The notes beneath the pieces are model-generated. The model did not search any database, had not been told where the DNA came from, and was given only the letters and a program-made list of their open reading frames with translations. A program made the translations under genes and the position numbers. Shown here piece by piece: positions 1 to 8,814 of a DNA stretch of 64,000 nucleotides. This stretch comes from CADEEN01 sp963840805 (GTDB lineage: Bacteria; Pseudomonadota; Gammaproteobacteria; Burkholderiales; Burkholderiaceae_C), in NCBI GenBank assembly GCA_963840805.1, contig CAWJAJ010000017.1, positions 1,394,144-1,458,143 on the forward strand, written 5' to 3'. The number at the start of each line of letters is the position of its first letter. The first letter of the stretch is position 1.

Positions 1-341
1 CGCGCCAGCGGCTTGAGGAAGCGCTGCTTCTGGTCCTCGTTGCCCCAGGCCATCAGGATCGAGCACACCGGGCAGTTGTTGACGCTGACCACGGTGCTGG
101 TGGCGCCGTCGCCGGCGGCGATCTCCTCGAGGATCAGCGCCAGCGCCAGGTAATCGAGCCCGGCGCCGTCGTACTCGGCCGGCACCGCGACGCCGTAGCA
201 GCCGAGCAGGGCCAGGCCGTGCAGTTCGGCTCGCGGGAAGTGGTGCGTCTTGTCCCACTCGGCCGCCTTCGGTGCGATGCGGTCCTGCACGTAGGCGCGC
301 ACGGCGTCCTGGACGGCGATGTGGTCTTCGCTCAGCAGCAT
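1..341 (-). CDS. Acyl-CoA dehydrogenase, N-terminal part (cut by window edge)
   Basis: The first about 113 residues of an acyl-CoA dehydrogenase; the gene continues beyond base 1. It starts with ATG at 341 and reads MLLSEDHIAVQDAVRAYVQ, followed by the helical N-terminal domain with the family hallmarks VPAEYDGAGLDY and ALILEEIAAGDGATST. Enzymes of this fold oxidise acyl-CoA to the 2,3-enoyl-CoA with FAD and pass electrons to electron-transfer flavoprotein. The catalytic glutamate lies in the missing C-terminal half, so chain-length specificity cannot be judged. It is last in a run of minus-strand acyl-CoA genes with the thiolase at 1042. Family certain, substrate unknown. Confidence 0.88.
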   Translation of the reverse strand, partial: MLLSEDHIAVQDAVRAYVQDRIAPKAAEWDKTHHFPRAELHGLALLGCYGVAVPAEYDGAGLDYLALALILEEIAAGDGATSTVVSVNNCPVCSILMAWGNEDQKQRFLKPLA

Positions 342-379
342 GGTCGAGTCGCCTCCGGCAACAGGGGGAAGGGGTCGGC

Positions 380-1030
380 TCAGGGCCGCTCGGCCAGTGC
401 CAGCCGCGCCGCCAGCAGCGAGAACAGGCCGCCACCGGCGATGTGCAAGCCGCGCGTCAGGGCCGGCCGGGGCTGCCAGCGGCGCAGCGGCGCGACGAGC
501 AGCGCGAACGCAGCGAGGAAGGCAAACCCCTGCACGACGAACCAGGCGCCGAGGAACAGGAACGCCAGTGCCTTGTTCGCGGCGTCGCCGTCGATGAACT
601 GCGGCAGCAGCGCGAGGAAGAACAGCGCCACCTTGGGGTTGAGCACGTTGGTCAGGAAGCCCTGGCGGAACAGGGTCCAGGCGCTGCGCGCCGGCTCGGC
701 AGCCGCGTGCGCTGACCGCCGGCATCGTGTCGCCACCGCGCAGGCCCTGCCGCAGCATGCCGATCGCCAGCCACAGCAGGTACGCCGGCGCCGGCCCACT
801 TGACGAGCGTTGAACGCCGCGCTCGAGGCCGCCAGCAGTGCGGCCAGGCCGAACGCTGCCGCCAGCGTGTGCACCACGCAACCGGCGGCGATGCCAGCGG
901 CGGCGGCGAGGCCGGCACGCACGCCGCCCTGCAGCGTCGAGACGAGCGTGAACACCAGGTCCACGCCCGGTGTGGCATTGACCACCAGCACCGTGACGGC
1001 GAACAGGGCCAGGTCGTGCGTGCCGAACAT
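380..1030 (-). CDS. LysE/RhtB family amino-acid exporter (frameshifted)
   Basis: Inner-membrane exporter of the LysE/RhtB family, which effluxes amino acids or their derivatives. The start MFGTHDLALFAVTVLVVNAT and the motif TPGVDLVFTLVSTLQGG are typical, as is LTNVLNPKVALFFLALLPQF in the middle and a hydrophobic C-terminus. Between about 715 and 805 the reading frame moves three times, by one extra base each at about 805, 787 and 715, and then returns to frame. Removing those bases restores LVKWAGA followed by YLLWLAIGMLRQGL and gives about 215 residues, close to the family's usual 205-210. The substrate is unknown. I treat the breaks as sequence errors. Confidence 0.82.
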   Translation of the reverse strand: MFGTHDLALFAVTVLVVNATPGVDLVFTLVSTLQGGVRAGLAAAAGIAAGCVVHTLAAAFGLAALLAASSAAFNARQVGRRRRTCCGWRSACCGRACAVATRCRRSAHAAAEPARSAWTLFRQGFLTNVLNPKVALFFLALLPQFIDGDAANKALAFLFLGAWFVVQGFAFLAAFALLVAPLRRWQPRPALTRGLHIAGGGLFSLLAARLALAERP

Positions 1031-1041
1031 GCGCGGTGCGT

Positions 1042-2224
1042 TCAGAGCAGTTCGATGGCCATCGCCGTGGCTTCGCCGCCGCCGATGCACAGCGCCGCGA
1101 CGCCGCGCTTCAAGCCGCGCTTCCTCATCGCGCCGAGCAGCGTGACGACGATGCGCGCGCCCGAGGCGCCGATCGGGTGGCCGAGCGCGACCGCGCCGCC
1201 GTGCACGTTGACGATCTCGTGCGGCAGCTTGAACTCGGCCATCGCGGCCATCGTCACCGCGGCGAAGGCCTCGTTGACTTCCCACAGGTTGACGCTCTTG
1301 GCGTCCCAGCCGGCGCGCTTCAGTACCTTGTCGATGGCGCCGACCGGGGCGGTGGTGAACCACTCCGGCGCCTGCGCGTGCACCGCGTGGCCGGCGATGC
1401 GTGCGATCGGCTTGCAGCCCATCTTCGCCGCGGTGCTCTCGCGCATCAGCACCAGCGCGGCGGCGCCGTCGGAGATCGACGACGAGGTGGCGGCGGTGAT
1501 CGAGCCGTCCTTCTTGAACGCGGGCTTCAAGCCCGGGATCTTGTCGAGCTTGGCCTTGAAGGGCTGCTCGTCGAACTTGACCACGGTGTCGCCGGCCTTG
1601 CCGGGGATCGTGACCGGCGCCATCTCCCAGGCGAAGCTGCCGTCCTCGTTGGCGGCCTTGGCGCGCTGCGTCGAGGCGATCGCGAACTGGTCCATCGCCT
1701 CGCGCGTGAAGCCGTACTTGCCGACGCACTGCTCGGCGAACACGCCCATCGCCTTGCCGCGCTCGTAGGCGTCTTCCAGGCCGTCCATCGCCATGTGGTC
1801 GTACAGCGGCGCGGCGCCGTACTTGACGCCCTTGCGCGCGAACATCAGGTGCGGCGCGTTGGTCATGCTCTCCATGCCGCCGGCCAGCATCACGTTGGCG
1901 CTGCCGGCGGCGAGCATGTCGTGCGCGAACATCATCGCGCGCATGCCGCTGCCGCACATCTTGCTCAGCGTCACGGCGCCGGTGCTGTCGGGCAGGCCGG
2001 CGCTTGCGCATGGCCTGGCGCGCAGGCGCCTGGCCCTGGCCGGCCATCAGGCAGTTGCCCAACAGCACTTCGTCGACGGCATCGCCGGGCACGCCGGCGC
2101 GCTCGACCGCGGCCTTGATCGCCACGGCACCGAGCTCCCAGGCGGCGAGGTTGGAGAAGTCGCCGAGCAGGCCGCCGATCGGCGTGCGGGCGGCGGAAAC
2201 GATGACGATGCTGTCTGTGGCCAT
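1042..2224 (-). CDS. Acetyl-CoA acetyltransferase (thiolase), one frameshift
   Basis: Thiolase that condenses or cleaves acyl-CoA and acetyl-CoA. It starts at ATG 2224 with MATDSIVIVSAARTPIGG. The active-site cysteine motif is SKMCGSGMRAMM (about residue 89). The distal catalytic motifs are NEAFAAV, GGAVALGHPIGASGARI and CIGGGEATAMA. One extra base near 2002, in the codons after RQAMRK, shifts the frame; without it the protein is 393 residues, standard for biosynthetic and degradative thiolases. The gene lies between an exporter and a small unknown gene in the minus-strand acyl-CoA block, so a role in fatty-acid, ketone-body or polyhydroxyalkanoate turnover is plausible. The sequence does not separate these roles. 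Confidence 0.9.
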
Positions 2225-2241
2225 GGTGGGCTCCTTTGCAG

Positions 2242-2736
2242 TCAGGACGGTGAAACAGTGGCCGCTACTTTGCGCTCTTCCTGTGCAACGCGTTTGATGT
2301 AAGCCTGGAAAGCCGGGTCTTCGCCGCGCAGCAGCTGCGGCAGGGCGTTGTGGAAGTCGTCGCGCCGTGTCCACTCGCGCATGTAGTCGTCCCACGAATT
2401 CCAGCGCCGGCGTTCGGCGGCCGTCATCTCGGGCTTCCAGGCCACCAGGTAGGCGCGTTCGAACAGCGAGATCAGCATGTCGAAGATCACCAGCATCCGT
2501 TCGTGCTGCTCGGGTGTCGGGTCGGGCAGCGCGGGCGCCGAGCGCAGTTGCAGGTCGGCATTGGCGAGCACGATCTTGAGGAACTCGGTGTAGGCGTCGG
2601 CCAGGTGCTGGTAGGCCTCCTCCTCCTCGTTCTCGCGCTCCTTGCGCTGCTCGATGAAGAACACCCACACCGCGAACGGCAGCGCCACCACGGTGACCAC
2701 GTAGCTGGCGAGCTCGAAGGCCTCGAGCCAGGTCAC
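2242..2736 (-). CDS. Small membrane-anchored protein of unknown function
   Basis: A 164-residue protein starting at GTG 2736, behind a purine-rich GGGGAGCGGGG ribosome site. Residues about 8-27 form one hydrophobic helix (ASYVVTVVALPFAVWVFF), followed by a charged acidic/basic stretch (EQRKERENEEEEAYQHLAD) and a soluble helical domain rich in Trp, Arg and Asp. The arrangement suggests an N-terminal anchor with a cytoplasmic helical domain. I do not recognise a named family. It sits 17 bp upstream of the thiolase and just downstream of aceK, so it may be co-transcribed with them. Confidence 0.6.
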   Translation of the reverse strand: MTWLEAFELASYVVTVVALPFAVWVFFIEQRKERENEEEEAYQHLADAYTEFLKIVLANADLQLRSAPALPDPTPEQHERMLVIFDMLISLFERAYLVAWKPEMTAAERRRWNSWDDYMREWTRRDDFHNALPQLLRGEDPAFQAYIKRVAQEERKVAATVSPS

Positions 2737-2806
2737 CCCCGCTCCCCACCCCGGTACGCGCTCACTGGTGCACCCTGCGGCCTGCGGCCGGTCCCGCCGA
2801 GCGGGA

Positions 2807-2839
2807 ATGAGCCCCTTCGGGCGGCCGGGCGGGGCTCAT
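2807..2839. terminator. Perfect 9-bp inverted repeat at the aceK stop
   Basis: ATGAGCCCC (2807-2815) and GGGGCTCAT (2831-2839) are perfect reverse complements separated by 15 GC-rich bases. The right arm contains the aceK stop codon (2836-2838). The hairpin could terminate aceK transcription or stabilise the 3' end. No T-run follows on the minus strand, so it would not be a canonical intrinsic terminator. Confidence 0.4.
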
Positions 2840-4669
2840 GACGTTTCCACCCGGTGCTTGAAGCGCTTGTGGGCGTCGTACGGGAACACGTCGTGCACAT
2901 GGCCGGCGGCGATGCGCTGCTTGTGGCCCTGCCAGAACGCGGCATCGAGCAGATCGGCGTGGTGTTTCATGAAGACCTGGCGCACGTTGTCGTTGCCGAG
3001 CAGAAAGGGCGCGAAGGTTTCGGGGAACACGTCCTTCGGGCCGACGTGGTACCAGACCTCGCCGCTCATCTCTTCCTCCTCGTTGCGCGGCGCAGGCACG
3101 CGGCGGAAATTGCAGTCGGTGATGTACTCGATCTCGTCGTAGTCGTAGAACACCACCTTGCCGTGGCGCGTGACGCCGAAGTTCTTCCACAGCATGTCAC
3201 CGGGGAAGATGTTGGCGGCCACCAGGTCCTTGATGGCGTTGCCGTACTCGACCACCGCATGTTCGATCTGCGCCGGCGTCGCGTCCTGCAGGTAGATGTT
3301 GAGCGGGATCATGCGCCGCTCGATGTAGAGGTGGCGGATCACCAGCACATCGCCGTCGTCCTCGATCAGGCTGCCGCAGAAGTGCTTCAGCTCCGCGGCC
3401 AGCGCATCCTCGAAGCGAGCCCGCGGGAAGGCCACGTTGGTGTACTCCAGCGTATCGGCCATGCGGCCGACGCGGTCGTGGGTCTTCACCAGCAGGTACT
3501 TGGCCATGATCTGCTCGCGCGTGGTGTCCTTTTGCGGCGGGTAGAAGTCCTTGATGACCTTGAACACGTAGGGGAACGAGGGCAGGTCGAACACCAGCAT
3601 GACCATGCCCTTGATGCCGGGTGCGATGCGAAAGCGGTCGCTCGAGTGGCGCAGGTGGTAGAGGAAGTCGCGGTAGAAGAGGTTCTTGCCATGTTTCTGC
3701 AGCCCGAGTGCGCTGTACAGCTCGGCGCGCGGCTTGCGCGGCATCATCGAGCGCAGGAACTGCACATAGGCGCTCGGGATTTCCATGTCGACCATGAAGT
3801 AGGCGCGGGCAAAGCTGAAGATCAGCAACAGGTCGTCCTCGCCGAACAGTGCCGCGTCGATCACCAGCTTGTCGGGCCTACCCGGCCCCGGGCCGCATGC
3901 GGCGTCGGCCCCCGAGGGATGTTGAGCCGACGCGGGGCGGCCCGGCGTCGGTTCGCGATGCACGATCGGCAGCGCGAACGGCGTCTCGTTGAAGCCGTTG
4001 ACGACCTTGCCGACGAGGTAGGCGCCCTTGTTGCGAAAGAACAGCGACGACAGCACCTGGATCTGGAAGTTGGCGCGTGGCCGCCAGTTGCCGAGCTGAT
4101 CCAGCAGCGCCGCCAGCACCAGGTCGATGTCGCGGCCGAGGTCTTCGAACGCGCACTGCAATTGAAAGTCAGCGACGACGCGCAGCAGCGCTTCGCGCAA
4201 GGTCTCGCGCGTCGGGTAGTAGGCGCGGTAGGTCGGCGCGGCGGCCGGTTCGTCGTTCTCGATGTACTCGGTGGAAACAGCCGGGCGCACGAAGAGGAAG
4301 TCGTTGCGGAAGTAGCTGCGGTGCAGCAGCTGCGTCGTCACCGAGTTGAAGAAGGTCTCGGCCAGCTCGGGCTGGTGGTGGTTGGTCAGCAGGCCGATGT
4401 AGTGCAGCTTGACCTGCTGCCACACGTCGGCCGGCAGCGTCGGGGCGGCGAACTCGTGCGTCAGCCGGTCGCTGGCCTCGTTGACGCGCAGGTCGTAGAA
4501 CTCGATGCGCTCGCGCTGCGCGCGCTGCTGGCCGTGCCAGTCGGCAGCCTCGAAGCGCGGCTTGCGCGGCGCGGCTGGTTTCGCGGAACAGACGGTAGTG
4601 GCGGTTGAAGCCGTCGAGCATCGCCTGCGCGATGTCGACGGCGCGGGTGTCGGTGAGTTTCGGGAACAT
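2836..4669 (-). CDS. aceK: Isocitrate dehydrogenase kinase/phosphatase AceK (one frameshift, internal repeat insertion)
   Basis: AceK phosphorylates and dephosphorylates isocitrate dehydrogenase, switching carbon between the TCA cycle and the glyoxylate bypass. Conserved blocks include RFEAADWHGQQRAQRERIEFYD, LLTNHHQPELAETFFNSV, VFDLPSFPYVFKVIKD, GDMLWKNFGVTRHGKVVFYD and YDEIEYITDCNFR. The start is ATG 4669 (MFPKLTDTRA). One extra base at about 4585, after RLFRETSRAA, shifts the frame; the corrected length is 610 residues, against 578 for the E. coli enzyme. Part of the excess is a 26-residue Pro/Gly/Ala insertion encoded by 3874-3951, a dispersed repeat absent from the family. Its presence among acyl-CoA genes suggests growth on acetyl-CoA-yielding substrates. 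Confidence 0.95.
3874..3951. repeat. Copy A of the GC-rich palindromic repeat, in frame inside aceK
   Basis: This 78-nt segment (26 codons) lies between conserved AceK residues HRE and DKLVIDAAL. On the plus strand it contains GCCCCCGAGGG and, further on, GCGGGGCGGCCCGGCG, the same landmarks as the copies at 6576-6646 and 26709-26780. The encoded peptide is a Pro/Gly/Ala linker (it begins PTPGRPASAQHPSG). The length is a multiple of three, so the aceK frame is kept. It is the most diverged of the intragenic copies. Confidence 0.65.
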
Positions 4670-4679
4670 GGAACGGCGC

Positions 4680-5372
4680 TCAATCCTCGTCACTGGTTTC
4701 GTCGCTGGTGCCGTCGCCCATCGCCACGCGCGGGTAGCGCTTGAGCGCCGCGCCGAAGACCTGGACCACCGTTTCGGGCCGGTCCATCGTGACCTCGAGG
4801 TTTTTCAGCAGGCCGTCGCGCAGGCCGTAGACCCAGCCGTGCACGGCCACCTGCTGGCCACGCGCCCAGGCATCCTGCAGCACGGTGGACAGGGCCACGT
4901 TGCCGACCTGCTCGATCACGTTCATCTCGCACAGGATGTCTTCCTGCTCCTCGGGCGGCAGGTGGTCCAGGCGCTTGCGGTGGCGCAGCCGCACATCCTG
5001 CACATGGCGCAGCCAGTTGTCGGCCAGGCCGATGCGGATGCCGCGCATCGCGGCGCGTACGCCGGCACAGCCGTAGTGGCCCACCACCATGATGTGCCGG
5101 ACCTTGAGGTGCTCCACCGCGAACTGGATCGTCGACAGCGCGTTCAGGTCGGAGTGCACCACCACGTTGGCGACGTTGCGGTGCACGAACACCTCGCCCG
5201 GATCCAGTCCGGTGATCTCGTTGGCCGGCACGCGGCTGTCGGCGCAGCCGATCCACATGTACCGCGGGTTCTGCTGGCTTGCCAGCCGCGTGAAGAAGCC
5301 GGGCTCGCGGGCCTCGGTGCGCGCCGCCCAGCGTCGGTTGTTGCCCAGCAGCTCATCGAGGTCGCCGCTCAC
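4680..5372 (-). CDS. can: Beta-class carbonic anhydrase
   Basis: Interconverts CO2 and bicarbonate, supplying bicarbonate to carboxylases. Zinc ligands are visible at their usual spacing: Cys43 and Asp45 in CADSRVP, and His99 and Cys102 in HYGCAGV, matching E. coli Can almost residue for residue. The length is 230 residues. The start is GTG 5372, which overlaps the stop of the upstream acyl-CoA dehydrogenase by four bases (5369-5372), so the two are translationally coupled. The C-terminus ends in an acidic tail (GDGTSDETSDED). Bicarbonate supply would suit biotin-dependent acyl-CoA carboxylases of branched-chain catabolism, but no carboxylase lies in this window. Confidence 0.94.
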   Translation of the reverse strand: MSGDLDELLGNNRRWAARTEAREPGFFTRLASQQNPRYMWIGCADSRVPANEITGLDPGEVFVHRNVANVVVHSDLNALSTIQFAVEHLKVRHIMVVGHYGCAGVRAAMRGIRIGLADNWLRHVQDVRLRHRKRLDHLPPEEQEDILCEMNVIEQVGNVALSTVLQDAWARGQQVAVHGWVYGLRDGLLKNLEVTMDRPETVVQVFGAALKRYPRVAMGDGTSDETSDED

Positions 5373-6550
5373 ATCGTCTCCGCGAACAGCTCGCGCCCGA
5401 TCAGCATGCGGCGGATTTCGCTGGTGCCGGCGCCGATCTCGTACAGCTTGGCGTCGCGCCACAGGCGGCCGAGCGGGTACTCGTTGATGTAGCCGTTGCC
5501 GCCGAAGATCTGGATCCCTTCGCCGGCCATCCAGGTGGCCTTTTCGGCGCACCACAGGATCACGCTGGCGCAATCCTTGCGCACTTGGCGCACATGCTGC
5601 GGGCCGAGCTTGTCGAGGTTCTTGCCCACCGTGTAGCAGAAGGCACGGCCGGCCTGCAGCACGGTGTACATGTCGGCCACCTTGCCCTGGATCAGCTGGA
5701 ACTCGCCGATGCTCTGGCCGAACTGCTTGCGGTCGTGGGTGTACGGGATCACGTTGTCCATCACCGCCTGCATGATGCCGATCGGCCCGGCGGCGAGCAC
5801 CGCGCGCTCGTAGTCCAGCCCGCTCATCAGCACCTTGGCGCCGCCGTTCAGTGCACCGAGGATGTTGGCTGCCGGCACCTCGACGTTGTTGAACACCATC
5901 TCGCCGGTGTGGCTGCCGCGCATGCCGAGCTTGTCGAGCTTCTGCGCAGTGGAGAAGCCCTGCATGCCCTTCTCGACGATGAAGGCGGTGACGCCGCGCG
6001 CGCCGAGTTCGGGTTCCGTCTTGGCATAGACCACCATCGTGTCGGCGTCGGGCCCATTGGTGATCCACATCTTGCTGCCGTTGAGCAGGTAGAAGCCGCC
6101 CTTGTCCTCGGCCTTCAATTTCATCCTGATCACGTCGCTGCCGGCTCCGGGCTCGCTCATCGCCAGCGCGCCGACATGCTCGCCGCTGATCAGGCTGGGC
6201 AGGTACTTCCTGCGCTGCGCGTCGCTGCCGTTGCGCTTGATCTGGTTGACGCACAGGTTGCTGTGCGCGCCGTACGACAGGCCGATCGACGCCGAAGCGC
6301 GGCTGATCTCCTCCATCGCCACCATGTGCGCCAGGTAACCCATGCCGGCGCCGCCGTATTCCTCGGGCACCGTGATGCCGAGCACGCCGACCGCGCCCAT
6401 CTTGCGCCACAGGTCCATCGGGAACTGGTCGCTCTGGTCGATCTGGCCGGCGCGCGGTGCGATCTCGGCTTCGGCGAAGGAGCGCACGGCGTCGCGCAAG
6501 GCGTCGATGTCTTCGCCGAGTTGGAAGTCGAGGCCGGGCAGGGTGCTCAT
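5369..6550 (-). CDS. ivd: Isovaleryl-CoA dehydrogenase-like acyl-CoA dehydrogenase
   Basis: FAD enzyme of leucine catabolism that would oxidise isovaleryl-CoA to 3-methylcrotonyl-CoA. The protein is 393 residues from ATG 6550, preceded by GGAGA. Characteristic stretches are VPEEYGGAGMGYLAHMVAME, SIGLSYGAHSNLCVNQI, ALAMSEPGAGSDV, KMWITNGPDADTMVVYAKT, LDYERAVLAAGPIGIMQAV and IFGGNGYINEYPLGRLWRDA. The GLSYGAHSNLC block and the DYERAVLAAGP block are those of the isovaleryl-CoA subgroup. It lies two genes downstream of a LiuR-type regulator on the same strand. Specificity is inferred from motifs and context. Confidence 0.87.
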   Translation of the reverse strand: MSTLPGLDFQLGEDIDALRDAVRSFAEAEIAPRAGQIDQSDQFPMDLWRKMGAVGVLGITVPEEYGGAGMGYLAHMVAMEEISRASASIGLSYGAHSNLCVNQIKRNGSDAQRRKYLPSLISGEHVGALAMSEPGAGSDVIRMKLKAEDKGGFYLLNGSKMWITNGPDADTMVVYAKTEPELGARGVTAFIVEKGMQGFSTAQKLDKLGMRGSHTGEMVFNNVEVPAANILGALNGGAKVLMSGLDYERAVLAAGPIGIMQAVMDNVIPYTHDRKQFGQSIGEFQLIQGKVADMYTVLQAGRAFCYTVGKNLDKLGPQHVRQVRKDCASVILWCAEKATWMAGEGIQIFGGNGYINEYPLGRLWRDAKLYEIGAGTSEIRRMLIGRELFAETM

Positions 6551-6575
6551 GATGGAAGTCTCCTGTTCAGTCTGG

Positions 6576-6646
6576 CGCCGGGCCGCCCCAAGCCAGACTG
6601 CGCCCCCGCGGGGGGCAGCGAAGGCGCGAAGCGACAAGCGTGGGGG
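6576..6646 (-). repeat. Copy D of the GC-rich palindromic repeat, intergenic
   Basis: Read on the minus strand, this 71-nt element begins CCCCCACGCTTG, has the palindromic centre CTGCCCCCCGCGGGGGCGC and ends CTTGGGGCGGCCCGGCG. It aligns along its full length with the copy inside icmF (26709-26780), with only about a dozen differences by eye. It fills the gap between the thioesterase gene (ends 6655) and the ivd start (6550), ending 26 bp upstream of the ivd start codon. Confidence 0.8.
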
Positions 6647-6654
6647 TCGTCATT

Positions 6655-7110
6655 TCAATGCGTGAGGCCGCGGCCTTGCACGGTCATTACGGTGGCGGTC
6701 ATCGTCGCGCACAGCGACTCGGGACCGCCGGCCTCATGTTGCCAGGCCTTGCCTTCGACGACGCTGATCGTGCGCCCGGCCTTGGTGACCAGGCCTTCGA
6801 AGCGAAACCACGGCCCGCGTGCCGGTGCCAGCAGGTTGACCTTGAACTCGATCGTCAGCACCGCGGCGTCCGCCGGCATCAGCGAAAACGCGGCATAGCC
6901 GCAGGCCGAGTCGAGCGCGGTGGCCACGATGCCGGCGTGCATGAAGCCGTGTTGCTGCGCCAGTTCGGGTTTGTGCGGCATCACGATCACCACCCGGCCG
7001 GCGTCGGCCACTTCGAGCGTGGCGCCGAGCGTGGCCATCACCGCCTGGCGTGCGAAGGAGTCGTGAACGCGCTGGCGAAAGCCAGGGTCGGCGGGTGTGG
7101 GTGGGTTCAT
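6655..7110 (-). CDS. PaaI-type hotdog-fold thioesterase
   Basis: A 151-residue single hotdog domain that probably hydrolyses acyl-CoA thioesters. The core is recognisable: GATLEVADAGRVVIVMPHKPEL, then QQHGFMHAGIVATALDSACGYAA (the HG...G helix motif of PaaI-like enzymes), VLTIEFKVNLLAPARG and a final strand with GKAWQHEAGG. It starts at ATG 7110 (MNPPTPADPG). Upstream of ivd on the same strand and downstream of the LiuR-like regulator, it may release CoA from stalled intermediates of branched-chain acyl-CoA breakdown. The substrate is unknown. Confidence 0.82.
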   Translation of the reverse strand: MNPPTPADPGFRQRVHDSFARQAVMATLGATLEVADAGRVVIVMPHKPELAQQHGFMHAGIVATALDSACGYAAFSLMPADAAVLTIEFKVNLLAPARGPWFRFEGLVTKAGRTISVVEGKAWQHEAGGPESLCATMTATVMTVQGRGLTH

Positions 7111-7245
7111 TGGGGTGGCGCGATCAGCCTGACGTCGAAGTGAACTTCAAGGATAGCGGAGGCACCCGCACGGGGCTGCCGGCGCGCGTCGCATTGGCTC
7201 GGCGTGCGGTCGACAGGATTTGCGCGTCGATGCCCGACAGGGCGC

Positions 7246-8304
7246 TTAGGGGGCCGTCAGCGCCTTGGCGAACAAGTCCAGCACTTTGGTTCCCCCCTCG
7301 GTGACGCAGGTCGAGAAGTTGCCGGGGTCGATGTCGATGTAGGCGTCTGCAGCCTGGTCAGTGCCGCCCGTGGCCCGGGCAATCGCACCCAGCAGGCCCG
7401 AGCCGCGTGCACTCGTGCCCCCTTCTCCCCTCTCGGCGGTGAGCTGCAAGCCGGTGATCGCAACGGGCTTGATCAGCGTGATGACATTCTTCGAGCTCGG
7501 CAGCCCGTTCAGGCTGAGGCCGTGAACCATCAGGGCCGTCCCACCTTCGACGAAGCGGGGCAGCGCATCACCCCCGAACTCCCAGGATGCCGTCTTCGTG
7601 ACCATGTTGCCGAACTGCGAAGTGCGTCCCGAGCCCTTGCCCTTCGGCTCCACCATCGCCATCGTCATGCGCACGTTGATCAGCGGGGCCTGCAGGGCCT
7701 TGGCGGCCGTGGCTCCGCCCAGCACCAGCGTCTGCAGTGAACCGAGCCCCGCGGCCTTGGGCGGCAGCCACTTCCTGTCGTCGACGCCATAGGTCATGAG
7801 GGGCAGGCCCTTGGCGGTGACGAGGACATTCACGGCCATGTGCTTGTCCTTGCGCATGCCGGTCTCCAGCGATTCGGTCAGCGGCGCCTTGGGGCTCGCC
7901 ATGCGGATCTCCTGGAACTCGGGGTTGGCATCGAGCTCGGCCTGCGGAACCGCCTCGACCCCTGCGGCCTTCAGCGACGCGACGAAGTTGTCGTAGAGCT
8001 TGTCGGCCACGGACTGCAGGAACGCAGGATCTGCGCCACGGGTCTGGATGAAATAGGTGGCGCTCTGGCCCTGGAACATGCCGAAGCTGCCGGCGTCCCG
8101 CTCGATGCCCTGGTCGCGCACGAGCTGCAGGACGAACGAAGCGATGGCCACCCTTTTGTTCGGACCCAGGCCACCCGATTGCTCGGCCTTCACGTAGTCG
8201 CCTGCAGGCAAGGCGGGTTCCGCGCCGATGGGCGTTTGTGCCAAGGACAGGCTGGCAGAGCAGCCCATCGCTGCGGCGAAGACCAGGGTTCGGATTGTGT
8301 ACAT
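7246..8304 (-). CDS. Secreted protein of unknown function
   Basis: A 352-residue protein with a clear signal peptide: MYTIRTLVFAAAMGCSASLS with cleavage predicted after SLAQ. The mature part begins TPIGAEPALPAGDYVKAEQ and is followed by a domain with KRVAIASFVLQ and a Gly/Ala-rich middle (LVLGGATAAKALQ). The start ATG 8304 is preceded by GAAGGGG at a suitable distance; an alternative TTG at 8319 coincides with that ribosome site and is unlikely. I do not recognise the family. It lies between the LiuR-like regulator and the thioesterase on the same strand, so it may belong to the same operon, although an extracytoplasmic protein would be unexpected there. Confidence 0.72.
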   Translation of the reverse strand: MYTIRTLVFAAAMGCSASLSLAQTPIGAEPALPAGDYVKAEQSGGLGPNKRVAIASFVLQLVRDQGIERDAGSFGMFQGQSATYFIQTRGADPAFLQSVADKLYDNFVASLKAAGVEAVPQAELDANPEFQEIRMASPKAPLTESLETGMRKDKHMAVNVLVTAKGLPLMTYGVDDRKWLPPKAAGLGSLQTLVLGGATAAKALQAPLINVRMTMAMVEPKGKGSGRTSQFGNMVTKTASWEFGGDALPRFVEGGTALMVHGLSLNGLPSSKNVITLIKPVAITGLQLTAERGEGGTSARGSGLLGAIARATGGTDQAADAYIDIDPGNFSTCVTEGGTKVLDLFAKALTAP

Positions 8305-8392
8305 CGAGGGCCCCTTCAAGGTTGGTGTTATCGAGGCTGCGCCGATTGCACAGCCGCGTCGGTGGCTTGCGCCCCGAGATTTTCCAGCATGG

Positions 8393-8797
8393 TCACCCGC
8401 GCACGCGGCCAGCCGGCGCCTTGCCGGCCAGCAGCCGCTTGCAGCGCTGCTCGTGCTGGCCGATCTCGGCCAACATCACGCGGATGTCCTCGAGCTGCTG
8501 CTCGAGCTGGGCGCGGTGCGCCTGCAGCACGGCCATGAAGGCCTGCAACTGCGGCGCGGTGTCGGCCTCGGAGTCGTACATCCGCACCAGTTGCAGGATC
8601 TCCGACAGCGACAGGCCGAGCCGCTTGCCGCGCAGCGTGAGCTTCAGCCGCGTGCGGTCGCGCTGCGAGTAGACGCGGTTGCGGCCGGCGCGCGTCGGCT
8701 CGAGCAGGCCGGTGTCTTCGTAGAAGCGGATCGCGCGCGGCGTGACATCGAACTCCTCGGCCAATTCGGCGATCGTGAAGGTGCGGCTGTCGGGCAT
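8393..8797 (-). CDS. liuR: MerR-family regulator, LiuR-like
   Basis: A 134-residue regulator with an N-terminal MerR winged helix (FTIAELAEEFDVTPRAIRFY, then EDTGLLEPTRAGRNRVYSQR) and a C-terminal coiled coil. The sequence RLKLTLRGKRLGLSLSEI is typical of LiuR, which controls leucine/isovalerate degradation in proteobacteria. The start is ATG 8797 (MPDSRTF); upstream in-frame codons run through the operator and are not used. The divergent intergenic region holds a TTGACGT-N2-ACGTNAA dyad, the kind of site LiuR binds. The same site lies before icmF at 25.85 kb. Family certain; LiuR identity is from similarity and context. Confidence 0.85.
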   Translation of the reverse strand: MPDSRTFTIAELAEEFDVTPRAIRFYEDTGLLEPTRAGRNRVYSQRDRTRLKLTLRGKRLGLSLSEILQLVRMYDSEADTAPQLQAFMAVLQAHRAQLEQQLEDIRVMLAEIGQHEQRCKRLLAGKAPAGRVRG

Positions 8798-8814
8798 CGG
8801 TAGACTGGCGGTGC

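Noticed and set aside
2854..4608. Long open reading frame (584 residues) on the plus strand, antisense to aceK
   Set aside because: It has no domain similarity, mirrors the codon pattern of aceK on the other strand, and is explained by the high GC content.
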